Shown: positions 38,503-46,865 of the stretch, piece by piece
Position numbering within the stretch: the first letter of the stretch is position 1
How the letters are laid out: each line of letters opens with the position of its first letter
Assembly (NCBI GenBank): GCA_002387845.1
Contig: DGLB01000042.1
Location: 1-49,037 of the forward strand
Direction: 5' to 3'
Source: Stenotrophomonas maltophilia
GTDB taxonomy: Bacteria > Pseudomonadota > Gammaproteobacteria > Xanthomonadales > Xanthomonadaceae
Length of the DNA: 49,037 nt
The notes under the pieces: generated by a model
What the model was told of the DNA's origin: nothing
The model's input: the letters and a program-made list of their open reading frames with translations, nothing else
Database searches by the model: none
Made by a program: the position numbers and the translations under genes

Positions 38503-39590
38503 TGGCCGCGCGCAGCCACGCAGGGCGTGGCTCCACGCAGAGCGATGCATTTGTTGCGCGGTTGCTGCCGTGGTTTGATGGCCACGGCCGGCATGACCTG
38601 CCGTGGCAGCATCCGCGCACGCCTTATCGCGTGTGGCTGTCGGAGATCATGCTGCAGCAGACCCAGGTGGCCACGGTTGTTCCGTACTTCCTGCGCTTCC
38701 TCGAGCACTTCCCTACCCTGCGCGACCTGGCTGCGGCCAGCAACGATGCGGTGATGGCGCAGTGGGCGGGGCTGGGCTACTACGCCCGCGCGCGCAATCT
38801 GCATGCGGCCGCACAGCGCTGCGTTGAACTGCACGACGGTGATCTGCCGCGCGATGTCGACGCGCTGCTGGCGCTGCCCGGCATCGGACGCAGTACCGCC
38901 GGCGCAATTCTCAGCCAGGCCTGGAATGATCGCTTCGCCATTCTGGACGGCAACGTCAAACGGGTGATGAGCCGCTTCCACGGCATTGAAGGCTTCCCCG
39001 GCCTTCCGGCGGTGGAAAAAGTGCTGTGGGCACGGGTCAACGAGCATGTTGCCCATGTTCCCGAGGGCCGGTTGGCCGACTACACCCAGGCGCAGATGGA
39101 CCTGGGGGCCACGGTCTGCACCCGCGCCAAACCGGCCTGCGTGATCTGCCCGCTCACCGACGACTGCGTGGCACGCCGCGACGGCCGGGTGGAACAGCTG
39201 CCCACGCCCAAGCCGGGCAAGACCCTGCCCGAACGCGAGGCCACCGCGCTGCTGCTGCGCGATGCGCGCGGCCGGATCCTGCTCGGCAAGCGGCCGGATA
39301 CCGGCATCTGGGCGCAGTTATGGACGCTGCCGCAGGCCGACAGCGGCCCGGCGCTGCAGGACTGGTTTGACGCCCATGTCGAGGGTGCCCTGGAACTGGC
39401 CGAGCCGCTGCCGGTGCTGCAACACACCTTCAGCCACTACCGGCTGCACCTGCAGGTGCTGCAGCTGGGTCCGGTCGCCCTGCGCGACGGGCTGGGCGAC
39501 AATGAGCGCCTGCGCTGGGTCGCCCCGGCCGCGCTGGGTTCACTGGGGCTGCCGGCCCCGATCCGCAAACTTCTGCTTTCTCTTGAGTAA
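38502..39590 (+). CDS. mutY: Adenine DNA glycosylase MutY
   Basis: 362 residues from ATG 38502, overlapping the ftsY stop by one base (TGATG). It removes adenine opposite 8-oxoguanine. Glu48 in SEIMLQQTQV and Asp149 in FAILDGNVKRV are the catalytic pair; LPGIGRSTAGAIL is the helix-hairpin-helix. The [4Fe-4S] loop is C206-x6-C213-x2-C216-x5-C222. A NUDIX-like domain (about 235-362) reads the 8-oxoG strand. Residues 5-11 (SHAGRGS) are encoded by a REP-type palindrome. It is followed four bases later by yggX, as in E. coli. Confidence 0.97.
   Translation: MAARSHAGRGSTQSDAFVARLLPWFDGHGRHDLPWQHPRTPYRVWLSEIMLQQTQVATVVPYFLRFLEHFPTLRDLAAASNDAVMAQWAGLGYYARARNLHAAAQRCVELHDGDLPRDVDALLALPGIGRSTAGAILSQAWNDRFAILDGNVKRVMSRFHGIEGFPGLPAVEKVLWARVNEHVAHVPEGRLADYTQAQMDLGATVCTRAKPACVICPLTDDCVARRDGRVEQLPTPKPGKTLPEREATALLLRDARGRILLGKRPDTGIWAQLWTLPQADSGPALQDWFDAHVEGALELAEPLPVLQHTFSHYRLHLQVLQLGPVALRDGLGDNERLRWVAPAALGSLGLPAPIRKLLLSLE
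38513..38531. repeat. REP-type palindrome at the mutY N-terminus
   Basis: AGCCACGCAGGGCGTGGCT is identical to the core of the hairpin at 43069-43095. It lies in codons 4-10 of mutY, where it would form an RNA hairpin just downstream of the start codon. Confidence 0.75.
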
Positions 39591-39594
39591 TGCC

Positions 39595-39864
39595 ATGTCC
39601 CGCACCGTTTTCTGCCAGAAAGAACAACGCGACACCGAAGGCCTGGACTTCGTGCCCTACCCGGGCGAACTGGGCCAGCGCATCTTCAACGGCATCGGCA
39701 AAAGCGCCTGGGCCGCGTGGCTGGCGCATCAGACCATGTTGATCAATGAGAACCGGCTGTCGCCGCGCAATCCGGAGCATCGCGCGTTTCTGGAGAAGGA
39801 ACTGGAGAAGTTCCTGTTTGGTGGCGGTGCCGAGAAGCCGGCCGGGTTTACCCCGGAAGCGTAG
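39595..39864 (+). CDS. yggX: YggX Fe(II)-trafficking/oxidative protection protein
   Basis: 89 residues. MSRTVFCQKEQRDTEGLDF with a conserved Cys7, YPGELGQRIFNGIGKSAWA and LINENRLSPRNPEHRAFL are the YggX signatures; the length is typical. YggX is thought to protect labile Fe-S clusters and handle iron under oxidative stress. It begins four bases after mutY, and the mutY-yggX pair is conserved in gammaproteobacteria; MutY itself is an Fe-S enzyme. Confidence 0.96.
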   Translation: MSRTVFCQKEQRDTEGLDFVPYPGELGQRIFNGIGKSAWAAWLAHQTMLINENRLSPRNPEHRAFLEKELEKFLFGGGAEKPAGFTPEA

Positions 39865-39889
39865 GCGAACGCCTACGCCGGTAGCGCCG

Positions 39890-40336
39890 TCAGGTGGTCG
39901 CTTCGCGCTCGGCGATGTCGGCCTTGCGGCGCTCTTTCTCGGAGGCCCGCAATGCCGGTACGTCGAGCTTGCGGATGCTGCTGATGAAGCACGGCACGCG
40001 CGGGCCGCCGGTGGTGTCGCGCACCAGCACCTTGTCGAAGCGCGAGGACACCCGACCCATCTGGCTGGTCAAGCCGATTGCCGGCGCGTAGCTCAGGCCG
40101 TCACAGGGGCCACGCAGCTCCAGCAGGTAGGCCTCGCTGGGGCGGGTCCATACCGCCAGCGCGCTGTCGCCCAGCTCGGTCCAGCCGTTGAGTGAACCGA
40201 AGTACTGCAGGTCCGGCTGCGGAGCCCCGGCATGGGACCGGTACAGCTCCAGCTTGTCCGCGGTGCTCAGGCGACCGGTGCTGGAACAGGCGGCGAGGGT
40301 CAGGCTCAGGGCAGCAACTGCGATCAGCGACTTCAT
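39890..40336 (-). CDS. DUF6491-like lipoprotein
   Basis: 148 residues from ATG 40336. The leader MKSLIAVAALSLTLAACSST ends in a lipobox (TLAAC). The mature domain has QYFGSLNGWTELGDSALAVW, TRPSEAYLLELRGPCDGLSY and a final Cys in RVPCFISSIRKLD, a pattern I associate with the DUF6491 family of Xanthomonadaceae. No function is known. It converges on yggX and is the last co-directional gene after lolD, from which it is separated by 89 bases. Confidence 0.8.
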   Translation of the reverse strand: MKSLIAVAALSLTLAACSSTGRLSTADKLELYRSHAGAPQPDLQYFGSLNGWTELGDSALAVWTRPSEAYLLELRGPCDGLSYAPAIGLTSQMGRVSSRFDKVLVRDTTGGPRVPCFISSIRKLDVPALRASEKERRKADIAEREATT

Positions 40337-40425
40337 GGCACACCTCCGTTTGTGATGAATGGACGGATCATGCACCGGAAAACCGCCCTCCGTGGCTGTC
40401 ATGAACCGGTCATTCAGCTTCCAGA

Positions 40426-41139
40426 TCAGACCTCGCTGTGCGCCAGCGCGTGCAGACGGCCCTCGCGCAGCTCCAGCACCCGGTCCAGACGCCGGGCCAG
40501 GCTGCGGTCGTGGGTCACCAGGACCAGGCTGGTGTGGTGGGCGCGATTGAGCTCCAGCATCAGCTCGAACACGGTGCCGGCGGTCTTGTCGTCCAGGTTG
40601 CCCGTGGGCTCGTCACCCAGCACGCAGGCCGGGCGGTTGACCAGCGCACGGGCCACGGCAGCGCGCTGACGCTCGCCGCCGGACAGCTCGCCCGGCTTGT
40701 GGGTCAGGCGGTGACCCAGGCCCACGGATTCCAGCAGCGCTTCGGCGCGGGCCTTGGCATCGGCGACCTCGCGACCATTCAACAGCACCGGCATCATCAC
40801 GTTTTCCAGCGCGGTGAACTCCGGCAGCAGGTGATGGAACTGGTACACGAAGCCGAGCGCGGCGTTGCGCAGACGGCCACGCTGGCCGTCCGACAGCGCC
40901 GACATCTGCTGCCCGGTCACGAACACTTCGCCGGCGGTCGGGGTATCCAGCCCACCCAGCAGGTGCAGCAGCGTGCTCTTGCCGGCACCGGAGGCACCGA
41001 TGATGGCCACGGTTTCGCCGGCGGTCACCGTCAGGTCCAGGCCCTTGAACACCGGGGTCTGCATGCGCCCTTCGGCGTAGGTCTTGGCCAGGCCCTGGGC
41101 ACGGATCACTTCGTCGCCGCGGTTGATCGGCTCATTCAT
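40426..41139 (-). CDS. lolD: Lipoprotein-releasing ABC transporter ATPase LolD
   Basis: 237 residues. Walker A GASGAGKST, Q-loop in VYQFHHLLPEFTALENV, signature LSGGERQRAAVARALVN, Walker B VLGDEPTGNLD and the H-loop in LVTHDRSLA are all present. FHHLLPEFTALENVMMP is characteristic of LolD. With the LolC/E-type permease it extracts outer-membrane lipoproteins from the inner membrane and passes them to LolA. It overlaps the permease gene by eight bases. Confidence 0.95.
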   Translation of the reverse strand: MNEPINRGDEVIRAQGLAKTYAEGRMQTPVFKGLDLTVTAGETVAIIGASGAGKSTLLHLLGGLDTPTAGEVFVTGQQMSALSDGQRGRLRNAALGFVYQFHHLLPEFTALENVMMPVLLNGREVADAKARAEALLESVGLGHRLTHKPGELSGGERQRAAVARALVNRPACVLGDEPTGNLDDKTAGTVFELMLELNRAHHTSLVLVTHDRSLARRLDRVLELREGRLHALAHSEV

Positions 41140-42373
41140 AACGCAGGGCCTCGGCCGGCTGGGTGCGGGCAGCGCGCCACGCGGGGTACAGGGTGGCGAG
41201 GAAGCTCATGGCCAGCGCAACCACGGTGATGATGACGATGTCCGGGGTCTGCATGTCAGTAGGCAGGCCGGTGATGTAGTAGACGTCTTCCGGCAGCAGC
41301 TTGACCTGGAACACCGATTCGATCAGCTCCAGGATGCGCTCCAGATTCAGGGTGAGGGTGATGCCACCGACCACGCCAAGCACGGTGCCGATGATGCCGA
41401 TCAGCGAACCCTGCACCATGAACACCTGCATCACCCCACCCGGGGTCAGGCCGAGCGTGCGCAGAATGGCGATGTCCGCCTGCTTGTCGGTCACCAGCAT
41501 CACCTGCGACGACACCAGGTTGAATGCACCCATGGCGATGATCAGCGAGAGCAGGATGCCCATCACCACCTTCTCCATGCGCAGCGAGTGGTACAGGTTG
41601 GCGTTCTGCTGGGTCCAGTCGCTGACCCGGTAGGCACCGCCCAGCCCGCGCGCCAGGTCGTAACCGACGTCGAACGCCTTGTCCATGTCGTGCAGCTTCA
41701 GACGCACGCCGGTGACGCCGTCGGTGCGCAGCACGCGCTCCAGGTCGTCCATGTTGGCGTAGGCGACGCCACGGTCGATTTCGTTGTAGCCGGCCTCGAA
41801 GATGCCACTGACGGTGAAGCGCTTCAGTCGTGGCATCGCCCCGACCGGGGTGCCCTGCACTTCGGCCAGGGTCACCAGCACGGTGTCGCCGACATCGACG
41901 CCCAGCCACAGCGCCAGCTCCTTGCCGACCAGCAGGTTGTAGCTGCCAGGGGTCAAACTGTCGTAACTGCCTTTCTTGACCTTCTGGTTGATCACCGACA
42001 CGGCCGGTTCCTGCGCCGGGTCGATGCCCTGCACGATGGCCCCCTGCACGCGCGGGCCGCTGAGCATGGCCTGGATTTCAATGTAGGGCGCAGCACCGGC
42101 CACGCGCGGGTCTTTGCGCGCAACCTCGACCGCATGCTGCCAGTCGGACATCGGCGCACCGTCGGTGGTGACGGTGGTATGCGCGGTCATCTGCAGCAGG
42201 CGGTCGCGGATTTCCTTCTGGAAACCGCTCATCACCGCCAGCGTGGTGATCAGCACGGTCACGCCCAGGGCAATGCCCAGGATCGAGGCCATCGAGATGA
42301 AGGAGATGAAGCCGTTGCGGCGTTTGGCCCGCAGATAACGCAGGCCGATGGCTACAGGAATGGGTTTGAACAT
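41132..42373 (-). CDS. lolC: Lipoprotein-releasing system permease LolC/LolE
   Basis: 413 residues. VAIGLRYLRAKRRNGFISFI followed by SMASILGIALGVTVLITTLAVMSGF is the hallmark N-terminus and first transmembrane helix of LolC/E. A large periplasmic MacB-PCD-like domain (about 45-265) and three C-terminal helices (FtsX domain, about 270-400) follow. Only one permease gene is seen, so the transporter may be a homodimer (LolF-like) or its partner may lie elsewhere. It starts 23 bases after ygfX, and together they extend the SDH transcription unit. Confidence 0.93.
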   Translation of the reverse strand: MFKPIPVAIGLRYLRAKRRNGFISFISMASILGIALGVTVLITTLAVMSGFQKEIRDRLLQMTAHTTVTTDGAPMSDWQHAVEVARKDPRVAGAAPYIEIQAMLSGPRVQGAIVQGIDPAQEPAVSVINQKVKKGSYDSLTPGSYNLLVGKELALWLGVDVGDTVLVTLAEVQGTPVGAMPRLKRFTVSGIFEAGYNEIDRGVAYANMDDLERVLRTDGVTGVRLKLHDMDKAFDVGYDLARGLGGAYRVSDWTQQNANLYHSLRMEKVVMGILLSLIIAMGAFNLVSSQVMLVTDKQADIAILRTLGLTPGGVMQVFMVQGSLIGIIGTVLGVVGGITLTLNLERILELIESVFQVKLLPEDVYYITGLPTDMQTPDIVIITVVALAMSFLATLYPAWRAARTQPAEALRYE

Positions 42374-42396
42374 GCAGGTACGCCGGACAATTCACC

Positions 42397-42846
42397 CTAT
42401 GGTGCCACCGCCGGGCGTGAACGGGAAATGCAGTGGGCGCGCGCGGCCAGTCGCAGTTCACGTCGCGCGGCCGGTGGCAGGGTGTCGGGCCAGAACAGGC
42501 GGGCGTGGCGGCGGCCATCAGCGCGCCAGCGCAGTTGCAGCAGCCAGCCACGGTCCTGCAGGGACAGTGCGTCCACCGGCTCGCCGTTGACGGTGACCGG
42601 GGCATCGCCGGCGCAGATGACGATGTGGCAGGCGGGCCGTCGGGCGTAGTGCCAGCCCTGCCCTGCGGCCCACAGCGTGGCCAGCAGCGCGGCCGGCCAG
42701 CGGTACGGATCGGGCAGTCCGCTGCCCAGCACGGCCAGCGGCATCAACAGGGCCAACAGCACATGCGCGGCGCACTGCCAGCGCGACGGACGCCAATCAA
42801 GCCGGCAGGGCGCGGATCTTTTCCATGAGCGGGACGGCGTGGGCAT
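42397..42846 (-). CDS. ygfX: YgfX (CptA)-like inner membrane protein
   Basis: 149 residues; the start overlaps sdhE by about 50 bases and no good SD is seen, so it could begin differently. Two hydrophobic helices (WQCAAHVLLALLMPLAVLGS and PAALLATLWAAGQGW) precede a small beta domain with QDRGWLLQLRW and a C-terminal FWPDTLPPAARRELRLAA, the YgfX pattern. In E. coli ygfX is coupled to sdhE (ygfY) and was reported as the toxin half of CptAB, inhibiting FtsZ/MreB, though other work favours a role with SDH assembly. Moderately confident. Confidence 0.75.
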   Translation of the reverse strand: MPTPSRSWKRSAPCRLDWRPSRWQCAAHVLLALLMPLAVLGSGLPDPYRWPAALLATLWAAGQGWHYARRPACHIVICAGDAPVTVNGEPVDALSLQDRGWLLQLRWRADGRRHARLFWPDTLPPAARRELRLAARAHCISRSRPAVAP

Positions 42847-43045
42847 GCGGGCACAGTTCGTATCCCATGAACCAGCGCCACAACTTATCGTCTTCGCAGT
42901 CGAGCAGGAACAGGAAAACCTCGCGCTCTTCTGTGGGCGCAGTGCCCCATTCGCGGTCGAGGTAACGCTCGAACAGCTGGTCCAGTTCGCGCATGCCGCG
43001 GCGGCAGCGCCAACGGAGTTTCTTCAGGAGGGTCTGTTCGTCCAT
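42797..43045 (-). CDS. sdhE: FAD assembly factor SdhE
   Basis: 82 residues, the standard size. LRWRCRRGMRELDQLFERYL contains the RGxxE motif (RGMRELD) needed for flavin attachment. FLFLLDCEDDKLWRWFMGYE is the second conserved stretch. It promotes covalent FAD attachment to SdhA. It directly follows sdhB in the same direction (gap of about 100 bases with a hairpin), giving its target genes and itself one transcription unit. Confidence 0.95.
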   Translation of the reverse strand: MDEQTLLKKLRWRCRRGMRELDQLFERYLDREWGTAPTEEREVFLFLLDCEDDKLWRWFMGYELCPHAHAVPLMEKIRALPA

Positions 43046-43068
43046 TCTTCACCGGGTCCAGATGGCGT

Positions 43069-43095
43069 AAAGCCACGCAGGGCGTGGCTTTACGG
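43069..43095. repeat. Perfect hairpin between sdhB and sdhE
   Basis: GTAAAGCCACGC (43069-43080) pairs with GCGTGGCTTTAC (43084-43095): 12 bp, 3-nt loop, with no mismatch. The core matches the palindrome in mutY, so it is REP-derived. It may act as an mRNA-stability boundary between the abundant SDH message and sdhE. Confidence 0.8.
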
Positions 43096-43146
43096 TTCTC
43101 TCATTGTCACGTGGGACACACATGGCGTGCCGCTACGCGGTTTCGA

Positions 43147-43932
43147 TCAGGCGCGGCGCGCCATCATCAGCTTCTTGATCTCGGCGATGGCCAGTGCCGG
43201 GTTCAGGCCCTTCGGGCAGGTCCGGGCACAGTTCATGATGGTGTGGCAGCGGTACAGCTTGAACGGGTCTTCCAGGTCGTCCAGGCGCGCACCGGTGTCT
43301 TCATCGCGCGAGTCGATGATCCAGCGGTAGGCCTGCAGCAGGATCGCCGGGCCCAGGTAACGCTCGCCATTCCACCAGTAGCTCGGGCAGCTGGTCGAGC
43401 AGCAGGCGCACAGGATGCACTCGTACAGGCCGTCCAGCTTCTTGCGGTCGTCCGGCGACTGCAGGCGCTCACGGTCCGGCGGAGCCGGCGTCTGGGTACG
43501 GATCCACGGCTTGATCGAGGCGTACTGCGCGTAGAAATGGGTCAGGTCGGGCACCAGGTCCTTGACCACGCTCATGTGCGGCAGCGGGTAGATCGGCACT
43601 TCGGCCTTGCCGCAGTCGGCAATGGCGCGGGTGCAGGCCAGCGTGTTGGTGCCGTCGATGTTCATCGCGCACGAACCGCAGATGCCCTCGCGGCACGAAC
43701 GACGGAAGGTCAGGGTCGGGTCGATCTCGTTCTTGATCTTGATCAGCGCGTCCAGAACCATCGGGCCGCAGGCGTCCAGATCGATCTCGTAGGTGTCGGT
43801 GCGCGGATTGCTGTCGTCGTCGGGACTCCAGCGGTAGATCTTGAAGGTGCGCAGGTTCTTGCCGCCGGTCTTGGCGGGGAAGTGCTTGCCCTTCGTGATC
43901 TTGGAATTCTTTGGCAGGGAAAACTCGGCCAT
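43147..43932 (-). CDS. sdhB: Succinate dehydrogenase iron-sulfur subunit
   Basis: 261 residues. The N-terminal [2Fe-2S] ferredoxin domain has CREGICGSCAMNIDGTNTL with a final Cys. The C-terminal domain holds the [4Fe-4S] cluster in CILCACCSTSCPSYWWN and the [3Fe-4S] cluster in CHTIMNCARTCPKGLNP. It passes electrons from SdhA FAD to ubiquinone at SdhC/D. It follows sdhA by 66 bases, a gap with a small GC-rich hairpin. Confidence 0.98.
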   Translation of the reverse strand: MAEFSLPKNSKITKGKHFPAKTGGKNLRTFKIYRWSPDDDSNPRTDTYEIDLDACGPMVLDALIKIKNEIDPTLTFRRSCREGICGSCAMNIDGTNTLACTRAIADCGKAEVPIYPLPHMSVVKDLVPDLTHFYAQYASIKPWIRTQTPAPPDRERLQSPDDRKKLDGLYECILCACCSTSCPSYWWNGERYLGPAILLQAYRWIIDSRDEDTGARLDDLEDPFKLYRCHTIMNCARTCPKGLNPALAIAEIKKLMMARRA

Positions 43933-43998
43933 GGCTGTTCTCGTTGGCTCAGGCGGCCCGCGCCCGAAGGCGCGGATGCTCGGTAGTCGGGATCGCGA

Positions 43999-45789
43999 TC
44001 AGTACACGCGCGGCTTCGGCGGCACCACGGCAACCTCGTCGGTCAGCGTGTACATGTGCACCGGACGGTAGTCGAAGCTGCACTTGCCCTTCTCGTCCAC
44101 GTGCACCAGCGTGTGCTTGTGCCAGTTGACGTCGTCGCGGTCCGGGAAGTCCTCGTGCGCATGCGCGCCGCGGCTTTCCTTGCGCTGTTCGGCCGAGTTG
44201 ATCGTCGCCACCGCGTTGAGCAGCAGGTTGTTCAGCTCGTAGGTTTCGATCAGGTCGGAGTTCCAGACCAGCGAACGGTCGCTGACCTTCACGTCCTGGA
44301 ACGAATCGAACACCGTGGCCATCTTCTCGCAGCCTTCCTTCAGCGTCTGGCTGGTGCGGAACACGGCCGCGTCCGCCTGCATGGTGCGCTGCATGTTGTC
44401 GCGGATGACCGAGGTCGGGGTGTCGCCGTTGGCGTAACGCAGCTTGTCGAGCAGGCCCAGCGCCTTGTCGCAGGCGTCCGAGGCCAGCGGCTTGTGCGCC
44501 GCACCCGGCTTGATGGTTTCGGCGCAACGGTTGGCCACCGCACGACCGAACACCACCAGGTCGAGCAGCGAGTTCGAACCCAGGCGGTTGGCACCGTGCA
44601 CCGACACGCAGGCGGCTTCGCCGATCGCGTACAGGCCCGGCACCACGGCGTCGTTGTTATCGCCGACCTTGCGCACCACTTCACCGTGGAAGTTGGTCGG
44701 AATGCCGCCCATGTTGTAGTGCACGGTCGGAATGACCGGGATCGGCTGCTTGTGCACGTCGACGCCGGCGAAGATGCGGGCGCTTTCAGCGATACCCGGC
44801 AGCTTCTCGTCGATCACGCCCGGGCCGAGGTGGGTCAGGTCGAGCAGGATGTGATCCTTGTGCTCGCCGACGCCACGGCCTTCGCGGATTTCGATGGTCA
44901 TGGAACGTGCGACCACGTCGCGCGATGCCAGGTCCTTGTAGTGCGGTGCGTAGCGCTCCATGAAGCGCTCGCCGTTGCTGTTGCGCAGAATGCCGCCTTC
45001 ACCGCGGACACCCTCGGTGATCAGGCAGCCGGCACCGTAGATGCCGGTCGGGTGGAACTGCACGAACTCCATGTCCTGCATGGCGATGCCGGCACGCATG
45101 GCCAGGCCGCCACCGTCGCCGGTGCAGGTGTGCGCCGACGTGGCGCTGAAGTAGGCACGGCCGTAACCGCCGGTGGCCAGCACCACGCCCTGGGCGCGGA
45201 ACAGGTGCAGCGAACCATCGGACATGTCCAGTGCCAGCACGCCGCGGCAGGCACCGTCTTCATCGAAGATCAGGTCCAGCGCGAAGTACTCGATCATGAA
45301 GCGCGCGTCGTGCTTCAGCGACTGCTGGTACAGCGTGTGCAGCATGGCGTGACCGGTACGGTCGGCCGCCGCGCAGGTACGCTGCGCCGCCGGGCCTTCG
45401 CCGTACTTGGTGGTCATGCCACCGAACGGGCGCTGGTAGATCTTGCCCTCTTCGGTGCGGCTGAACGGCACGCCGTAGTGTTCCAGCTCGATGATGGCCG
45501 GAATGGCCTCACGGCACATGTACTCGATGGCGTCCTGGTCGCCCAGCCAGTCCGAGCCCTTGATGGTGTCGTAGAAGTGGTAACGCCAGTCATCTTCGCC
45601 CATGTTGCCCAGCGCGGCGGAGATACCGCCCTGCGCGGCCACGGTGTGCGAACGGGTCGGGAAGACCTTGGTCAGACAGACCGTCTGCAGGCCCTTGGCG
45701 GCAAGTCCGAACGTGGCGCGCAGACCGGCACCGCCGGCACCGACCACGACCATGTCGTACTTGTGTTCAGTAATCTTGTAAGCGGACAT
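43999..45789 (-). CDS. sdhA: Succinate dehydrogenase flavoprotein subunit
   Basis: 596 residues, as in E. coli (588). MVVVGAGGAGLRATFGLA is the FAD-binding fold; FPTRSHTVAAQGGISAALGN contains the His that is covalently flavinylated. The active site segments GRAYFSATSAHTCTGDGGGL, FHPTGIYGAGCLITEGVRGE and HGANRLGSNSLLDLVVFG are typical. It oxidises succinate to fumarate in the TCA cycle and feeds the respiratory chain. Located third of four sdh structural genes; SdhE and an SDHAF4-like factor flank the operon. Confidence 0.99.
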   Translation of the reverse strand: MSAYKITEHKYDMVVVGAGGAGLRATFGLAAKGLQTVCLTKVFPTRSHTVAAQGGISAALGNMGEDDWRYHFYDTIKGSDWLGDQDAIEYMCREAIPAIIELEHYGVPFSRTEEGKIYQRPFGGMTTKYGEGPAAQRTCAAADRTGHAMLHTLYQQSLKHDARFMIEYFALDLIFDEDGACRGVLALDMSDGSLHLFRAQGVVLATGGYGRAYFSATSAHTCTGDGGGLAMRAGIAMQDMEFVQFHPTGIYGAGCLITEGVRGEGGILRNSNGERFMERYAPHYKDLASRDVVARSMTIEIREGRGVGEHKDHILLDLTHLGPGVIDEKLPGIAESARIFAGVDVHKQPIPVIPTVHYNMGGIPTNFHGEVVRKVGDNNDAVVPGLYAIGEAACVSVHGANRLGSNSLLDLVVFGRAVANRCAETIKPGAAHKPLASDACDKALGLLDKLRYANGDTPTSVIRDNMQRTMQADAAVFRTSQTLKEGCEKMATVFDSFQDVKVSDRSLVWNSDLIETYELNNLLLNAVATINSAEQRKESRGAHAHEDFPDRDDVNWHKHTLVHVDEKGKCSFDYRPVHMYTLTDEVAVVPPKPRVY

Positions 45790-45820
45790 CTAATCTGGAT
45801 TCCTGTCTTGGTGCCTGGAC

Positions 45821-46207
45821 TCAGGCAACGCCGAGCGCAATGCGGGCGACCGCAAAAACACTGACGATCGCGCCGAGCACGGCGATGAACTTCACCGTGG
45901 TCTGCAGCGCCAGGGCCAGCAGCGAGTTATGGATGTAGTCTTCCAGCACGACCTGCAGGCCAAGCTGCGCATGCCAGAACATGGCGATCAGGAAGCCGAC
46001 CAGCAGCACCGCGTTCCACGGCTTGGACACTGCTTCGGTGGCGGCCGCATAGTCCGAACCCATCAGGCTCAGCACGAACACCAGGAACCACAGGGTCAGC
46101 GGAATCAGCGCGGTCGCGGTCAGGCGCTGGTGCACGAAGTGCTCGGTGCCGGTCTTGGCAGCACCCAGGCCACGCACGTTCTTCAGCGGAGTACGGAACT
46201 TGCTCAT
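45821..46207 (-). CDS. sdhD: Succinate dehydrogenase membrane anchor subunit
   Basis: 128 residues from ATG 46207 (MSKFRTPLKNVRGLGAAKTG); the start overlaps the sdhC stop by four bases. Three transmembrane helices: LIPLTLWFLVFVLSLMG, AVLLVGFLIAMFWHAQLGL and TVKFIAVLGAIVSVFAVARI. The segment HAQLGLQVVLEDYIH is the family signature, with the His heme ligand and Asp-Tyr of the quinone site. It anchors SdhAB and binds heme b and ubiquinone with SdhC. Confidence 0.95.
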   Translation of the reverse strand: MSKFRTPLKNVRGLGAAKTGTEHFVHQRLTATALIPLTLWFLVFVLSLMGSDYAAATEAVSKPWNAVLLVGFLIAMFWHAQLGLQVVLEDYIHNSLLALALQTTVKFIAVLGAIVSVFAVARIALGVA

Positions 46208-46596
46208 GCGGCACCTCCGACGAACACATAGGCCCAGACCAGCGCGGTGATCACCAGCGAACCGACGACCGACAGCCAGCTGCTGCGCACGAAGGCCGGA
46301 ATGCTGAAGCCGATGGCGAAGTCCTGCACGATGTGGCGGATGCCATTGCAGAAGTGATAGGCAAACGACCACGTCCATGCGAACAGGAACAGCTTTCCAT
46401 ACCATGCACCGGCGTGACCGGTGAAGCAGTTCCAGGATTCAGGACCCATCATCAGGGCGAGCAGGCCGCCGGCGATGATCAGGGCTCCAACAGACAGAAA
46501 GATGCCGGTCGCTCGATGAAGAATCGAGGTGGCCATCTGGATCTGCCAGCGATACACCTGAAGGTGCGGGGAAAGGGGACGTTCTCTGGCGGCCAT
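46204..46596 (-). CDS. sdhC: Succinate dehydrogenase cytochrome b556 subunit
   Basis: 130 residues from ATG 46596 (MAARERPLSPHLQVYRWQ). RPLSPHLQVY and SILHRATGIFL (with the S/H/R-TG motif of the quinone site) and AYHFCNGIRHIVQDF (His heme ligand) are the SdhC signatures. Three hydrophobic helices are visible. It pairs with SdhD. A longer frame to 46686 has no SD and lacks family similarity. It lies 56 bases after the SDHAF4-like gene. Confidence 0.96.
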   Translation of the reverse strand: MAARERPLSPHLQVYRWQIQMATSILHRATGIFLSVGALIIAGGLLALMMGPESWNCFTGHAGAWYGKLFLFAWTWSFAYHFCNGIRHIVQDFAIGFSIPAFVRSSWLSVVGSLVITALVWAYVFVGGAA

Positions 46597-46652
46597 TCGC
46601 TGGGCTCGTTGTCTCGGCTGGGCGGCACAATGCCGCGTTGGCTCAATGCTGA

Positions 46653-46826
46653 TCAGAAATCGATGCAGCGTCCGTTTTTCTCCCAATCGCCATACCGCAC
46701 CGGATCGAGTCCGCCGCGGCCGCCAAATTCCGGAGCCGGTGCCGGGGTCGGGACGAGCGCATGCTCCTCCGGCACCAGCGGGGCTTCAGGTTCGACGTCG
46801 GGAGTGGGGGTTGTTTGGCCTATCAT
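46653..46826 (-). CDS. SDHAF4-like succinate dehydrogenase assembly factor (DUF1674)
   Basis: 57 residues from ATG 46826. The C-terminus EFGGRGGLDPVRYGDWEKNG with RCIDF is the DUF1674/SDHAF4 signature (GGxxGLxPxRYGDWexxGRCxDF). The N-terminal half is a Pro/Glu-rich disordered region. SDHAF4 proteins bind flavinylated SdhA and help it join SdhB. Being first in the leftward sdh block, it may be cotranscribed with the subunits it assembles. Its start is only 39 bases from ygfZ, which runs the other way. It is short enough to be missed by automatic annotation. Confidence 0.85.
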   Translation of the reverse strand: MIGQTTPTPDVEPEAPLVPEEHALVPTPAPAPEFGGRGGLDPVRYGDWEKNGRCIDF

Positions 46827-46865
46827 GGGTGGTCTCGCAACGCACAAATTTTAGACCCCGTTCAC

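Noticed and set aside
44056..45864. 602-codon open frame opposite sdhA
   Set aside because: Antisense shadow of sdhA; same His/Val/Gln-rich artefact composition.
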